DNA from: Ignavibacteriota bacterium
GTDB taxonomy: Bacteria; Bacteroidota; Ignavibacteria; UBA10030; SZUA-254
Assembly (NCBI GenBank): GCA_025358305.1
Contig: JANYJZ010000013.1
Location: 62,001-126,000 of the forward strand
DNA length: 64,000 nt
Direction of reading: 5' to 3'
This document shows positions 7,647 to 16,347 of the stretch, piece after piece. Below the pieces are notes generated by a model. The model had not been told where the DNA came from. It was given only the letters and a program-made list of their open reading frames with translations, and did not search any database. A program made the position numbers and the translations under genes. The first letter of the stretch is position 1; every line of letters begins with the position of its first letter.

Positions 7647-9544
7647 GAGCCTTCGCCGTTGCGGTCCTCGCCGCCGCGCTCGCGTGCCCCGCGGCCGCTC
7701 AGATCTACGCCGACAGCACGGCCTCGGCCCGGGCGGACTCCTCCGGGAGGTTCGCCGCGCTTCTATTTGACAAGCTCCTGACGACCTATCGGTGGAACGC
7801 GAGGCTCCTCTACCGGGCCGACGCCGGTCCGCTCTCGTACAACCTCAGCGAACGCTTCACCTCGACGCTCATCCGGCTCGACCGCGCGCTCATCACCGAC
7901 GAGCAGCATTTCAACCTCGACATGAAGTACCGCCTCGCGGAGCGCCTCCGAGCCACCTCCGAGGTCTCGTCGTTCCTTCTCTCGGACGACCGGGGGATCG
8001 GCATCAGCAACGCGTCGTCCCACGCACTCTACGGCGGCGTGGAGTACCTCCCCCTCGACAAGATCACGATCGAGCCGCTCGTCGGCATACGGTCCGACAA
8101 CCAGATCGACCAGCATGACCGCGGCGCGTCGTATGTGTTGCGGGCGTCGGCGGACGACCTCGAGTACTACGGCTACGACGCGCTCGTGCGCGGCCGGCTC
8201 CAGCTCGACCGGCTCGACCCCCGGACGCTCGAATCGGACAGCGTTCTGGTCGCCGTCCGGAAGAACTTCTTCCAGGAGACGCGCAACGCGATGCAGTTCC
8301 TTTTTACGCGCAACCGCCGGGACTTCTACTTCACCCCCGACAGCGCCGTGCGTCGAGCCTACGGCGTCTCGCAGAACATCGAATCTCGCACCGAGAACGA
8401 CTTCAGCGCGGGGGATTCGCTGGCGTACTCGGTGGCCGACGGGGCGCTCCTGACGCTCCAGGGGAACATGCTCACCAGGCACATCGGCCGGGAGACCCGC
8501 TACCGGACGAGCGCGGACAACCGCCTCCCGACCGACATCGACGAGCTCCGGATCGAGGGGAGCGTCGAGGCGAGCGTGGCGCGGTGGGGGTGGTTTACGG
8601 GATCCGCGCGGTTCCTCTACCAGGAGCGCGACGAGCGCCACCGGGCTCTGGACAACCCGGTCTACGATCAGTTCAAGAACATCGACGTCCTGACCGGCGT
8701 GGAGGCGGAGAAGAACAACCACTCCCGGCGCACCTCCCTCTCGTCGTCCCTCGGCGCCATCCTCTCTCGTTCGGACACCCTCGCGTTCACGGCCTCGGGG
8801 TCGATCCTCCGGTACGACACGCCGAGCGAAACGAACCTCGACGACCGGGACGAGCTCTGGTATATCCTGAATTTTACGGCTGTGCACCGGTTCAACCGGT
8901 ATCTCCATGTGAGCCTCTCGGCCGATGCGAATTTGACGCACATCGTCTACATCGGGTCCTCCCGAAGCGCCGACAACACCTGGAACCGTATCTTCCGGCT
9001 CTCCCCCCGGGCGCAGTACAACCCATCGGACGACCTCTCGACGATCAACCGGTTCGAGGTCCTCGCGAACTACACGGTGTACGACTTCGAATACCTCTCT
9101 TCGGACACCCGGAGCTTCGCGTTCCGGCAGTTCGCCTGGGTCGATTCGACGCAGTACCGCCTTTCCCGGCGGTTTTCAGCGGAATGGTACAATTATCTCA
9201 GGTTCTACGAGCGGGGGGATTTCCGGTGGAACGACTTCACGGAGCGCCCCGTCAATGCGTTCGAGGACAAGACCTACCAGGGGAGCGTTTCATACATTTT
9301 GCATGAAGGCTTGCTTTTTTCCGTAGGTATTCGTTATTTTAGTCAGTATCGATTTGGGTATATTGGTTCGGAGCGCGTTTTGGAACGGTTTTTCAAGAGC
9401 GTCGGGCCCACCTGTCTCGTCCGGTGGACGGCCGGCCGGAGAACGGAGTTCTCGCTCAGCGGCTGGTTCGAACATCAGACAATGAGCGACCAACCCGCAA
9501 GTCGCTCAGCAAATATGACCATCTCGCTCTTTGTTCGCATTTAA
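7640..9544 (+). CDS. Exported protein of unknown function, possible outer-membrane barrel
   Basis: 634 residues. The ATG at 7640 is chosen because it overlaps the SDR stop codon and opens a good signal peptide (MVRAFAVAVLAAALACPAAA, cleavage after AAAQ). I do not recognise a named family. The mature part is rich in alternating hydrophobic and polar strands, Arg/Asp/Ser/Tyr, and ends in an aromatic or hydrophobic residue pattern (MTISLFVRI), as outer-membrane beta-barrels do. The last 90 codons (about 9290-9400) use far more A/T-ending codons than the rest of the gene. That patch holds a possible promoter for the next gene. Function cannot be inferred beyond an envelope location. Confidence 0.7.
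   Translation: MVRAFAVAVLAAALACPAAAQIYADSTASARADSSGRFAALLFDKLLTTYRWNARLLYRADAGPLSYNLSERFTSTLIRLDRALITDEQHFNLDMKYRLAERLRATSEVSSFLLSDDRGIGISNASSHALYGGVEYLPLDKITIEPLVGIRSDNQIDQHDRGASYVLRASADDLEYYGYDALVRGRLQLDRLDPRTLESDSVLVAVRKNFFQETRNAMQFLFTRNRRDFYFTPDSAVRRAYGVSQNIESRTENDFSAGDSLAYSVADGALLTLQGNMLTRHIGRETRYRTSADNRLPTDIDELRIEGSVEASVARWGWFTGSARFLYQERDERHRALDNPVYDQFKNIDVLTGVEAEKNNHSRRTSLSSSLGAILSRSDTLAFTASGSILRYDTPSETNLDDRDELWYILNFTAVHRFNRYLHVSLSADANLTHIVYIGSSRSADNTWNRIFRLSPRAQYNPSDDLSTINRFEVLANYTVYDFEYLSSDTRSFAFRQFAWVDSTQYRLSRRFSAEWYNYLRFYERGDFRWNDFTERPVNAFEDKTYQGSVSYILHEGLLFSVGIRYFSQYRFGYIGSERVLERFFKSVGPTCLVRWTAGRRTEFSLSGWFEHQTMSDQPASRSANMTISLFVRI
9311..9342 (+). promoter_or_regulatory. Possible promoter inside the 3' end of the upstream gene
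   Basis: TTG at 9311-9313, 21 nt, then TATTTTAG at 9335-9342, in an AT-rich patch within the coding region ending at 9544. It would give the anti-sigma-type ATPase gene at 9558 its own transcript. The spacing is one base longer than the other promoters here, so the call is tentative. Confidence 0.3.
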
Positions 9545-9557
9545 TCAAAGGATTTTT

Positions 9558-9980
9558 GTGCCCCAGAAGAAGACACTGTTCGAACTCGAGCTGGCCAGCA
9601 ACCCGAAGGAGATCATCAAGGTGGAGAAGTTCCTCGAGAAGCTCAACGAGAACCTTCATCTTGAAGAGGGGAAGTACAACAAGCTCCTCGTTGCGGTCAC
9701 TGAGGCGGTGAACAACGGGATGATCCACGGGAACAAGCGCGACCCCAAGAAGAAGGTGCTCCTGCGCTGCGAAGTGATCGAGGGCATCCTCTGGGTCCAC
9801 GTCCACGACGAGGGTCCGGGCGTCGACCCCGACTCCCTCCCCGATCCGCTCGCCGAAGAGAACCTCCTCCGGGAGAACGGCCGCGGGGTCTTCCTCATGC
9901 GCTCCCTCATGGACAAGGTCTCCTATAACCAGAACGAGACCGGCTGCAGCGTCACGATGCAGATCGCGCTGGAAGCGTAG
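9558..9980 (+). CDS. Anti-sigma regulatory factor-type ATP-binding protein (HATPase, RsbW/SpoIIAB-like)
   Basis: 140 residues starting at GTG 9558, preceded by AAAGGA at 9547-9552 with suitable spacing. The GHKL ATPase motifs are present: N box EAVNNGMIHGN, G1 box DEGPGVDP and G2 box NGRGVFLM. This single-domain form is the serine kinase/anti-sigma-factor type (HATPase_c_2), which normally phosphorylates a STAS anti-anti-sigma protein or sequesters a sigma factor. No STAS protein, PP2C phosphatase or sigma gene lies nearby, so its partners are elsewhere. It sits 13 bp after the exported-protein gene and may be read through or started from a promoter within that gene. Confidence 0.87.
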   Translation: MPQKKTLFELELASNPKEIIKVEKFLEKLNENLHLEEGKYNKLLVAVTEAVNNGMIHGNKRDPKKKVLLRCEVIEGILWVHVHDEGPGVDPDSLPDPLAEENLLRENGRGVFLMRSLMDKVSYNQNETGCSVTMQIALEA

Positions 9981-9991
9981 CGCAATACCAA

Positions 9992-10015
9992 TGGGGCCTT
10001 TCCTCGGGGCCCCCA
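9992..10015. terminator. GC-rich hairpin between convergent genes
   Basis: TGGGGCC pairs with GGCCCCCA (one bulged C) across a short loop. It lies between the convergent genes ending at 9980 and 10052, where a terminator is expected. There is no clear U tract on either side, so the call is weak. Confidence 0.3.
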
Positions 10016-10051
10016 TCGATCTAACATCACTCGCGTTCCCTCCTCCCGTTC

Positions 10052-11530
10052 CTACCGGCTCAGTCTCCCCAGCTTCTCAACGATCTTCACCATCGCAAGC
10101 GTGTCCTGTGCGCAGTACTCTTCGAGCGCCTTTCTCACCTTTGACCGGTCTCCCTCTTCGGCATCCCCGAATGTGACGCGCAGATATTCTCCGCTCGCCG
10201 TCGCGCCGTCACCGATCTCCAGCCCCTCGTAACTCATATGCGTCAGCACCGGCAGCACCGCCTTGATCGATGCGCTCCCGTGCTGTGCGGGGTGGTAATA
10301 CGCGAAATCCCGAAACGGCCTGAGGAGATCCAGCGTCCGCCTTTTGACCTGGTTGTACCAGCCGCGCGACGCCGGGAAGAGCGCGGTCAATTCATCGAGA
10401 CGGCTCAGTTCGAAGGACTCGTTGTAGATGACGATCGATCCTTTCTCCCCCAGGAGGGCTTTGAGCCGGTCGAGGAACTCTCTTCTCGGGTCGAGCCTTC
10501 CTTGGGCCAGGAAGCCCTCCTGACGCACGGCAGAACCGGGCGCCTCTTGAATATGAAGCGAGAACTGAAACGTAATGTGCCCGAACGGCGAGGAATCGTC
10601 AAAGAGCGGAACGCCCGGGGAGATCGTCTCGAAGTCAAGGTAATACAAGGGATACACCAGCTGCTTCAGGAACTCGCGCAGGTATTTCTTGTCGACGAAC
10701 GGCTCGCCGTTCTGCGCGCTCCCCACCTGGATCGACTGCTTGTCGTTCAAGACCACGTCACGGGGGAGCTTTTTGACCGAGGTCACCCCGCGATGAATGA
10801 GATCGAAGGCCTTGTCTTTGCGCAGCCGGTAGAGCGTCAGCGGGCTGTCCTCCGGCAGAAACGCCCAGCACTTGTCGATGAGCGCGCATCCGTAGGGTGC
10901 GTTGCACTGCGGCCCGATCTCAACCTTCGGCGAGGATTTCAACGCGATTACCTCGGACATGACGGCGAGGTCCGGCTCGATCTTCGGGGAGAGCATCTGA
11001 ACGTCCTTCGTGACATCCTCCTGCTTCAGCAGCCCTCGCGGATCCACATCACCTTTGCGCACATATGCACTGTCGATGTGCATCAGAAGGCAGTTGCGGA
11101 TCCGGAGTCCGGCGCCTTCGTAGACGTAGCGCTGAAGCGCCAGATCGAAGAGGTTCACCTCTTTGACGGACGTGGAGCTCTTCACTTCAATGATGTCCCA
11201 CTGATCCTGGGCGACCGGGTTCAGTATGTCGGCCCGAGCGAAGGCGTTCTTGTACTGAAAGGCCGGTTCGAAGAGCGGCAGCCTCTTGGCAAGCTCGTCC
11301 TGCGTGGCTTGGAGCGCCTGGCGGAACTCCTTGGGATCGCCGCCGATCTCGATGCCGCCGGGGAAGAGGGACTGGGCGAGCTTGCCGATAACGTGGCCCT
11401 GGTCGAAGACGGCCTGGGTGGCAACGTCCGGAGGAGGGATCTCGTCCTTGGCGTTGTAGTGATGCCAGAGGAGCTTGTGGCACTGAAGTCCGGCGAGATA
11501 CTTGGACTTGGAGAGAAATGCGGGGGACAT
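10052..11530 (-). CDS. DUF2779 protein: Cas4-like nuclease joined to a DEDD-type exonuclease domain
   Basis: 492 residues, cytoplasmic. The N-terminal half has a PD-(D/E)xK nuclease core (D101 in ARADILNP, then E115 and K117 in DIIEVKSS). It also has C17 in LAGLQCHKL plus a CNAPYGCALIDKC cluster, the four-cysteine iron-sulphur arrangement of Cas4/AddB-like nucleases. The C-terminal half begins with YYLDFETI and is the DUF2779 part with an RNase H-like (DEDD) exonuclease signature. No cas gene, CRISPR repeat or other defence gene is near, so its role (DNA repair or defence) is unknown. It is a stand-alone transcript: a strong promoter lies upstream and the neighbours face away or converge. Confidence 0.82.
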   Translation of the reverse strand: MSPAFLSKSKYLAGLQCHKLLWHHYNAKDEIPPPDVATQAVFDQGHVIGKLAQSLFPGGIEIGGDPKEFRQALQATQDELAKRLPLFEPAFQYKNAFARADILNPVAQDQWDIIEVKSSTSVKEVNLFDLALQRYVYEGAGLRIRNCLLMHIDSAYVRKGDVDPRGLLKQEDVTKDVQMLSPKIEPDLAVMSEVIALKSSPKVEIGPQCNAPYGCALIDKCWAFLPEDSPLTLYRLRKDKAFDLIHRGVTSVKKLPRDVVLNDKQSIQVGSAQNGEPFVDKKYLREFLKQLVYPLYYLDFETISPGVPLFDDSSPFGHITFQFSLHIQEAPGSAVRQEGFLAQGRLDPRREFLDRLKALLGEKGSIVIYNESFELSRLDELTALFPASRGWYNQVKRRTLDLLRPFRDFAYYHPAQHGSASIKAVLPVLTHMSYEGLEIGDGATASGEYLRVTFGDAEEGDRSKVRKALEEYCAQDTLAMVKIVEKLGRLSR

Positions 11531-11575
11531 CGTCTGGAGTGCCTGATAATCGAGTGATGAACGATCGGTGACGAT

Positions 11576-11606
11576 TCAATATATCCCATTCCCGGCGGCT
11601 TGTCAA
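11576..11606 (-). promoter_or_regulatory. Predicted promoter of the DUF2779 gene
   Basis: Read on the minus strand: TTGACA (TTG at 11606-11604), then TATATTGA at 11583-11576. The TTG to TAnnTT gap is 20 nt, equal to a perfect TTGACA-17-TATATT sigma-70 promoter. It lies about 45 bp upstream of the start codon and is one of the strongest promoters in the window. Confidence 0.7.
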
Positions 11607-11634
11607 CAAGCCGATGAGCGTGAGATCCATCCGT

Positions 11635-11667
11635 AAAAAAGGCCATCCCGGCGGACCGGGATGGCCT
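11635..11667 (-). terminator. Intrinsic terminator of mdh
   Basis: An 11-bp perfect stem (GGCCATCCCGG, loop CGGA, CCGGGATGGCC; 11641-11666). On the minus strand it is followed by six T (A tract at 11635-11640). It lies 24 bp after the mdh stop codon. Confidence 0.85.
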
Positions 11668-11689
11668 TTGCATGACTGATCGTTTCTCC

Positions 11690-12709
<1,020 letters not shown>

Positions 12710-12724
12710 TCATGCGGGAGCCTG

Positions 12725-12982
12725 CTATGCTGCAGGAATGATGCTGACGACGCTGTTGGCTTTTCCGAACCGCTGGAACTTCACGATGCCGCCGGTGAGG
12801 GCGAAGAGCGTGTCGTCGCTGCCCAGGCCGACGTTCGTGCCGGGGGAGAATTTCGTGCCGCGCTGACGGACGATGATCGCGCCCGCGTTGACGGTCTCGC
12901 CGCCGAAGCGCTTCACGCCGAGACGCTGCGCATTGCTGTCGCGTCCGTTCCTTGAACTGCCGCCGCCTTTTTTATGTGCCAT
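12725..12982 (-). CDS. rpmA: 50S ribosomal protein L27
   Basis: 85 residues, the full family length. The N-terminal [16 protein letters not shown], with the Gly-rich tail that reaches the peptidyl-transferase centre, is intact, followed by [20 protein letters not shown] and FSPGTNVG. No Firmicutes-type cleaved leader precedes it. It follows rplU by 12 bp in the universal L21-L27 order and shares its promoter and terminator. Confidence 0.97.
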   Translation of the reverse strand: MAHKKGGGSSRNGRDSNAQRLGVKRFGGETVNAGAIIVRQRGTKFSPGTNVGLGSDDTLFALTGGIVKFQRFGKANSVVSIIPAA

Positions 12983-12994
12983 TGCGAGTGCTCC

Positions 12995-13303
12995 TTATCC
13001 GATATTCGTAATTTCAACTTCCGTGTACTGCTGGCGATGTCCGCGGCGCAATCGGTAACCCTTGCGGCGCTTCTTCTTGAACACGATCACCGTGTCGTCC
13101 TTCACGTGGTCGAGGACTTTGGCCGAGACGCTGACGTTCTTCACGTACGGATTGCCGACGGAGACCTTCTTGTCGTCGGAAACGAGTAAGACGTGTTCGA
13201 ATTTGACGCTCGTTCCGACCTTTTCGTCCAGACGGGGGACAAAGACCCTCTCGGCAGGGCTAACTTTCAGCTGCTGCCCTGCGACATCTACGACTGCAAA
13301 CAT
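12995..13303 (-). CDS. rplU: 50S ribosomal protein L21
   Basis: 102 residues, the family length. [14 protein letters not shown], the [19 protein letters not shown]-binding stretch and the EVEITNI end are diagnostic. L21 binds 23S rRNA in the large subunit. It is the first gene of an rplU-rpmA operon with a clear promoter about 45 bp upstream. Confidence 0.97.
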   Translation of the reverse strand: MFAVVDVAGQQLKVSPAERVFVPRLDEKVGTSVKFEHVLLVSDDKKVSVGNPYVKNVSVSAKVLDHVKDDTVIVFKKKRRKGYRLRRGHRQQYTEVEITNIG

Positions 13304-13348
13304 GGTGATTGTACCTCGATTTGATGAATTTCATGGAAAAATGCGAAT

Positions 13349-13379
13349 TCAAGTTACGCAAATTTCCGCTCAAAGTCAA
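13349..13379 (-). promoter_or_regulatory. Predicted promoter of rplU-rpmA
   Basis: On the minus strand: TTGACT (TTG at 13379-13377), 20 nt, TAACTTGA at 13356-13349. It drives the two ribosomal protein genes and lies back to back with the promoter at 13434-13464. Confidence 0.6.
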
Positions 13380-13433
13380 CGAAAAAACTTCTCGCGCGCG
13401 CCGGAGGCGCGAATGACTTTTCCCCGTGTTGGT

Positions 13434-13464
13434 TTGACTTTTAATCCAAATCTCTCTATGTTAT
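13434..13464 (+). promoter_or_regulatory. Predicted promoter of the receiver-domain gene
   Basis: TTG at 13434-13436, 20 nt, TATGTTAT at 13457-13464, leaving a leader of about 65 nt before ATG 13537. Confidence 0.55.
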
Positions 13465-13536
13465 GGCTGCAATTCCACTCAATAACCGGGAGTCTCCACG
13501 TCCGGAGAGTCCCCTCTTCCGCGAGACTTGTGATCC

Positions 13537-13920
13537 ATGAAGAAGAAGACCGTCCTTATTGTTGAAGATAGCCCGGGTTTTTCCGAGCTCATGAAATACG
13601 TCGTCGAAGACGAAGGCTTCAAGGGCACCGTCTTCCCCTTGGAAGAGAACTTCCTCTCCTGGGTCGACAAGGAAAAGCCTTCGGCCATCATCATGGACCT
13701 GGCCCTGAACCGCCTGAGCGGTTTTGACCTCATCCATGACCTCAAAGCGAACGCGAAGCACAAGAACATCCCCATCATCGTCATCACCGGCCGCGACCTC
13801 GACACGAAGGACATCACCGAGCTCAAGATGCACGGCATCCCCTACTTGCGGAAGGGCCGAGTCGACATGCACGAGATCCACCAGGCCATCCGCAACATCG
13901 TCGCGAAGACCGAAGCGTAG
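13537..13920 (+). CDS. Single-domain response regulator (receiver only)
   Basis: 127 residues that are only a CheY-like receiver. The acidic pair is E10-D11 (VLIVEDS), the phosphoacceptor is D54 (AIIMDLALN), the switch Thr is in IIVITGRD, and the conserved Lys is in YLRKGRV. There is no output domain, so it acts by protein contact (CheY- or Spo0F-like) or in a phosphorelay. No kinase is adjacent. The ATG at 13537 is favoured by the promoter upstream and by the receiver beginning immediately (MKKKTVLIVEDS). A short 5-bp hairpin (CGGGA/TCCCG, 13934-13946 region) with a few T follows the gene but is not convincing as a terminator. Confidence 0.9.
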   Translation: MKKKTVLIVEDSPGFSELMKYVVEDEGFKGTVFPLEENFLSWVDKEKPSAIIMDLALNRLSGFDLIHDLKANAKHKNIPIIVITGRDLDTKDITELKMHGIPYLRKGRVDMHEIHQAIRNIVAKTEA

Positions 13921-14013
13921 ATCTTCTCGGGACCTTCCCGTCCGTTTTACCTGATTACCTTCCTCGGCAACCCCTTCATTTTGCGTCGTTTCCCGCTTCA
14001 GGCCAAAATCGTC

Positions 14014-14044
14014 TTGCTATTAAGCATTGACTCGATTATATTTT
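14014..14044 (+). promoter_or_regulatory. Predicted promoter of the 38-residue membrane peptide gene
   Basis: TTG at 14014-14016, 20 nt, TATATTTT at 14037-14044, in a local AT-rich patch. It is followed by GAAGGAGA (14051-14058), a strong ribosome-binding site, and ATG 14070. Confidence 0.6.
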
Positions 14045-14069
14045 TAGAGAGAAGGAGACCTGTGTAACC

Positions 14070-14186
14070 ATGGTCACAACGTTTGAAGATAAGATTTCGC
14101 TCGCGTTCTGGTGGATGGTCGGGGTGGGTATTACACTGTACCTGTTCGTCGGCGTGATACGCACGTTCTTGATCGTGTACAATTAG
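14070..14186 (+). CDS. 38-residue single-span membrane peptide
   Basis: A small open frame, ATG 14070 to TAG 14184-14186. It begins MVTTFEDKISLAFWWMVGVG and continues as a hydrophobic helix to IVYN. It has all the parts of a real gene: a good promoter 26 bp upstream, GAAGGAGA as ribosome-binding site about 11 bp before ATG, an acidic/basic N-terminus and one predicted transmembrane helix (about residues 11-36). No homologue is recognised. Peptides of this kind often regulate or assemble membrane complexes, but no partner is indicated. It stands alone between the receiver gene and the convergent cysteine-cluster gene. Confidence 0.6.
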   Translation: MVTTFEDKISLAFWWMVGVGITLYLFVGVIRTFLIVYN

Positions 14187-14279
14187 GGGTATCGGCACTC
14201 CCCCTCCTCCCTGCTTCGCCTGCTCGAACTCTCTGATCCCCGCCGTCCAAGAGATCTACCTCCACCCGCCTGCCGACAT

Positions 14280-14939
14280 TCACGCTGGTTTCGATCGTCC
14301 AAGTTCCTGCAGTTCCTTCCATCCTTTCGACCCCAGCATGTACTCCAGTTCCTCGCCACAGACGTCGACGAGACTGAGCGTCCCTCCCTTGACCGAATTG
14401 CAGCACTCCGGCCGTTCCGTATAGTCGTCGTGGAGCGTCAGTTCGTGCTGCGTCAGAACGACGGGATACGCGACGCAGAAAAAGGGCTTCAGCGCGAACT
14501 TCCCCATCCCCGCCGCGGTCGCCGCAACCTGGAGGACGCAGTAACCGTTGTCCCTCAGGAAGATGCATCCGCGGTCGTTCGTCTGTGTCCCGACCGCTTT
14601 CCCGGAAGGAAAGTCGATGTCGTCGACGATCTCCGTGTCGAACCACTTGGCGGTGTCGTGCTCCTGGTGCGGCTCCATGTGGCCCCGGATGAGCTCCGCG
14701 TGGGCGAGGATCCGGTCGCGTTCGGCCGGGTCGGCATAGACGCCCCCGTGGCAGCACTTCGCGTTGCAGTGCATCATCGAACAGCTCGCGGCGTAGCGCT
14801 TCTCGAAGATCGCCGGGTCGACGCGCATTTCGGGGATGTGCTTGATCGTGTGGGTGCGCAGGATCGGAAAGGCGCGACGGTCGGGAGAAGCGGTGGAACC
14901 GAAGGGGCCCAGCGGGCCGGAAGCGTCAGGGATCGTCAT
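14280..14939 (-). CDS. Cysteine-cluster protein, DUF3109/YkgJ-like
   Basis: 219 residues, no signal peptide. The core CSMMHCNAKCCHGGVYADP, followed by further cysteines in GCIFLRDNGYCVLQ, FFCVAYP and PECCN, is the metal or iron-sulphur cluster-binding pattern of the DUF3109/YkgJ families, whose biochemical role is not established. Start at 14939 gives a 50-residue N-terminal extension before the cysteine core. An internal ATG at the MRVDPAIFEK position could be the true start. It is a solitary gene, and no ribosome-binding site stands out. Confidence 0.7.
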   Translation of the reverse strand: MTIPDASGPLGPFGSTASPDRRAFPILRTHTIKHIPEMRVDPAIFEKRYAASCSMMHCNAKCCHGGVYADPAERDRILAHAELIRGHMEPHQEHDTAKWFDTEIVDDIDFPSGKAVGTQTNDRGCIFLRDNGYCVLQVAATAAGMGKFALKPFFCVAYPVVLTQHELTLHDDYTERPECCNSVKGGTLSLVDVCGEELEYMLGSKGWKELQELGRSKPA

Positions 14940-14976
14940 GGATGCCGAATGATTGGGAGAAGACGGCTTGTGAGCG

Positions 14977-15004
14977 AAAAGGGGGCGTCCGACAGGACGC
15001 CCCC
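14977..15004 (-). terminator. Intrinsic terminator of the amidohydrolase operon
   Basis: A 10-bp perfect GC-rich stem GGGGGCGTCC / GGACGCCCCC with a GACA loop (14981-15004). On the minus strand it is followed by TTTT. It lies 28 bp after the stop of the gene ending at 15033. Confidence 0.8.
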
Positions 15005-15032
15005 TCCCGCTTGCGATGCCGTGAAACGTATG

Positions 15033-16346
15033 TCAGTGTCCGCCGAGGCGGCGGTATTTTTCCAGGTACTTGTCGTCGAGCCGCGTGTGGCGGCTCGTCA
15101 AGGAGATCTGCTTCCCTTCGATGAACTCCATTTCGACCGCCGTGGAGGTCTCGAGGGGATCGCCGTTGGTAACGATCAAGGTCGCGTCCTTGCCGGGCTC
15201 GAGGGATCCGAGGCGGTCGGCGAGGTTGAGGATCTGCGCCGGGTAGAGCGTCACCGCCTTCAGGGCTTCGCCCTTCGGCAGGCCGTACGCCGCGGCCGTG
15301 GCCGCGTGGTACGGGAGGTTCCGCTCGTTCGAGGCGCCCCCCTCGCCCGCGATGCAGAACCGCACGCCGGCGTCCCAGAGCTTTTTCGGGAGCGTCGCGG
15401 GATCGTCGTAGGCTTCCCACCGTCGCGTCGGAGTCCGGTAGACCGGCATCACGATGACGGGGATGTTCTTCGCGCGCAGGAGGTCCGCCGCCCGCCACGA
15501 GTCGTACCCCCCGACGATGATGATATGGATGTTCTCCTGATCCGCCCAGGCGACCGCCGTCTCGATCTGCTGCACCTCGTCCGCGCTCACCAGGACGGGG
15601 ATCTTCCCTTCGAGGACGGGAATGATCGCTTCCCACCGAAGGTCCGTCTTGTGGTACGGGATCCCGGACTGGGATTCGGACTTCTTCGCCTGCATGTAGG
15701 CCCGGGCGTCGCGGAAGGCGCCGCGGATCTCGTTGAGCTGCTTGTCGCGCGCCTTCTTCTGGTCCTCTTCGCTGCGCCGTTCCCACCACGCGTGGTTGAT
15801 CGTCATATTGGGCCAGTTGACGACGAGCCCGATGGGGGCCCGCAAGGTCATCTCTTCCCACGTCCAGCCGTCGAGTTCGATCGCGGCCGCCGTGCCGGAA
15901 ATCGCGCCGCCGTCGGGCGACGTGATGACCACCGGGATGCCGTTCGCGCGGGTCACCGGGATGATCTCGCTCTCCGGGTTCACGGCGACCTCGGCACGGA
16001 TGTTCGGGTTGACGGTGCCGGTCTCCGTGATGTCGTTCGTCGCGCGGACCGCGCCGATCTCCGTCAGGCCGACGGTCGTGCGGCTGTCGATCATGCCGGG
16101 GTAGATCTGCTTCCCTGCGGCGTCGATGCGTGTGGCGCCCGCGGGGATGTCGACCTGAGAGCCGAGGGCGACGATCTTCCCCTTGTCGAAGAGGATCGTG
16201 CCGTTCTCGATCGTTGCGCCGCTCACGGTGTGGATCGTTCCGCCCACGATCGCGATCGGGCCGGATTGTTTCTTCGCCGGGATCTCCGCGGCCGTCGCCA
16301 AGGCGGCGAGGAGAACTGCTGCAAGTATCATAGGAGTCTGTTTCAT
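15033..16346 (-). CDS. Exported amidohydrolase-like protein lacking metal ligands
   Basis: 437 residues. The start at 16346 (MKQTPMILAAVLLAALATAA) gives a signal peptide and follows GGAGAG by 5 bp, one base after the stop of the upstream gene. The fold is the amidohydrolase (imidazolonepropionase-like) composite: an N-terminal small beta domain, a long TIM barrel, then GSLEPGKDATLIVTNGDP. The barrel motifs are altered. YPGMIDSRTTVG replaces the HxH metal site, and VLVSADEVQQI has Ser where a His ligand is expected. It is therefore probably not a classical metal hydrolase on its own and may partner the larger protein encoded just upstream. This paired arrangement is common in Bacteroidota, but its substrate is unknown. 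Confidence 0.8.
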   Translation of the reverse strand: MKQTPMILAAVLLAALATAAEIPAKKQSGPIAIVGGTIHTVSGATIENGTILFDKGKIVALGSQVDIPAGATRIDAAGKQIYPGMIDSRTTVGLTEIGAVRATNDITETGTVNPNIRAEVAVNPESEIIPVTRANGIPVVITSPDGGAISGTAAAIELDGWTWEEMTLRAPIGLVVNWPNMTINHAWWERRSEEDQKKARDKQLNEIRGAFRDARAYMQAKKSESQSGIPYHKTDLRWEAIIPVLEGKIPVLVSADEVQQIETAVAWADQENIHIIIVGGYDSWRAADLLRAKNIPVIVMPVYRTPTRRWEAYDDPATLPKKLWDAGVRFCIAGEGGASNERNLPYHAATAAAYGLPKGEALKAVTLYPAQILNLADRLGSLEPGKDATLIVTNGDPLETSTAVEMEFIEGKQISLTSRHTRLDDKYLEKYRRLGGH

Positions 16347-16347
16347 C

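Noticed and set aside
10052-11530. CRISPR association of the Cas4-like protein
   Set aside because: No direct-repeat array and no cas1, cas2 or effector gene was seen anywhere in the window. The DUF2779 C-terminal half is not part of Cas4.
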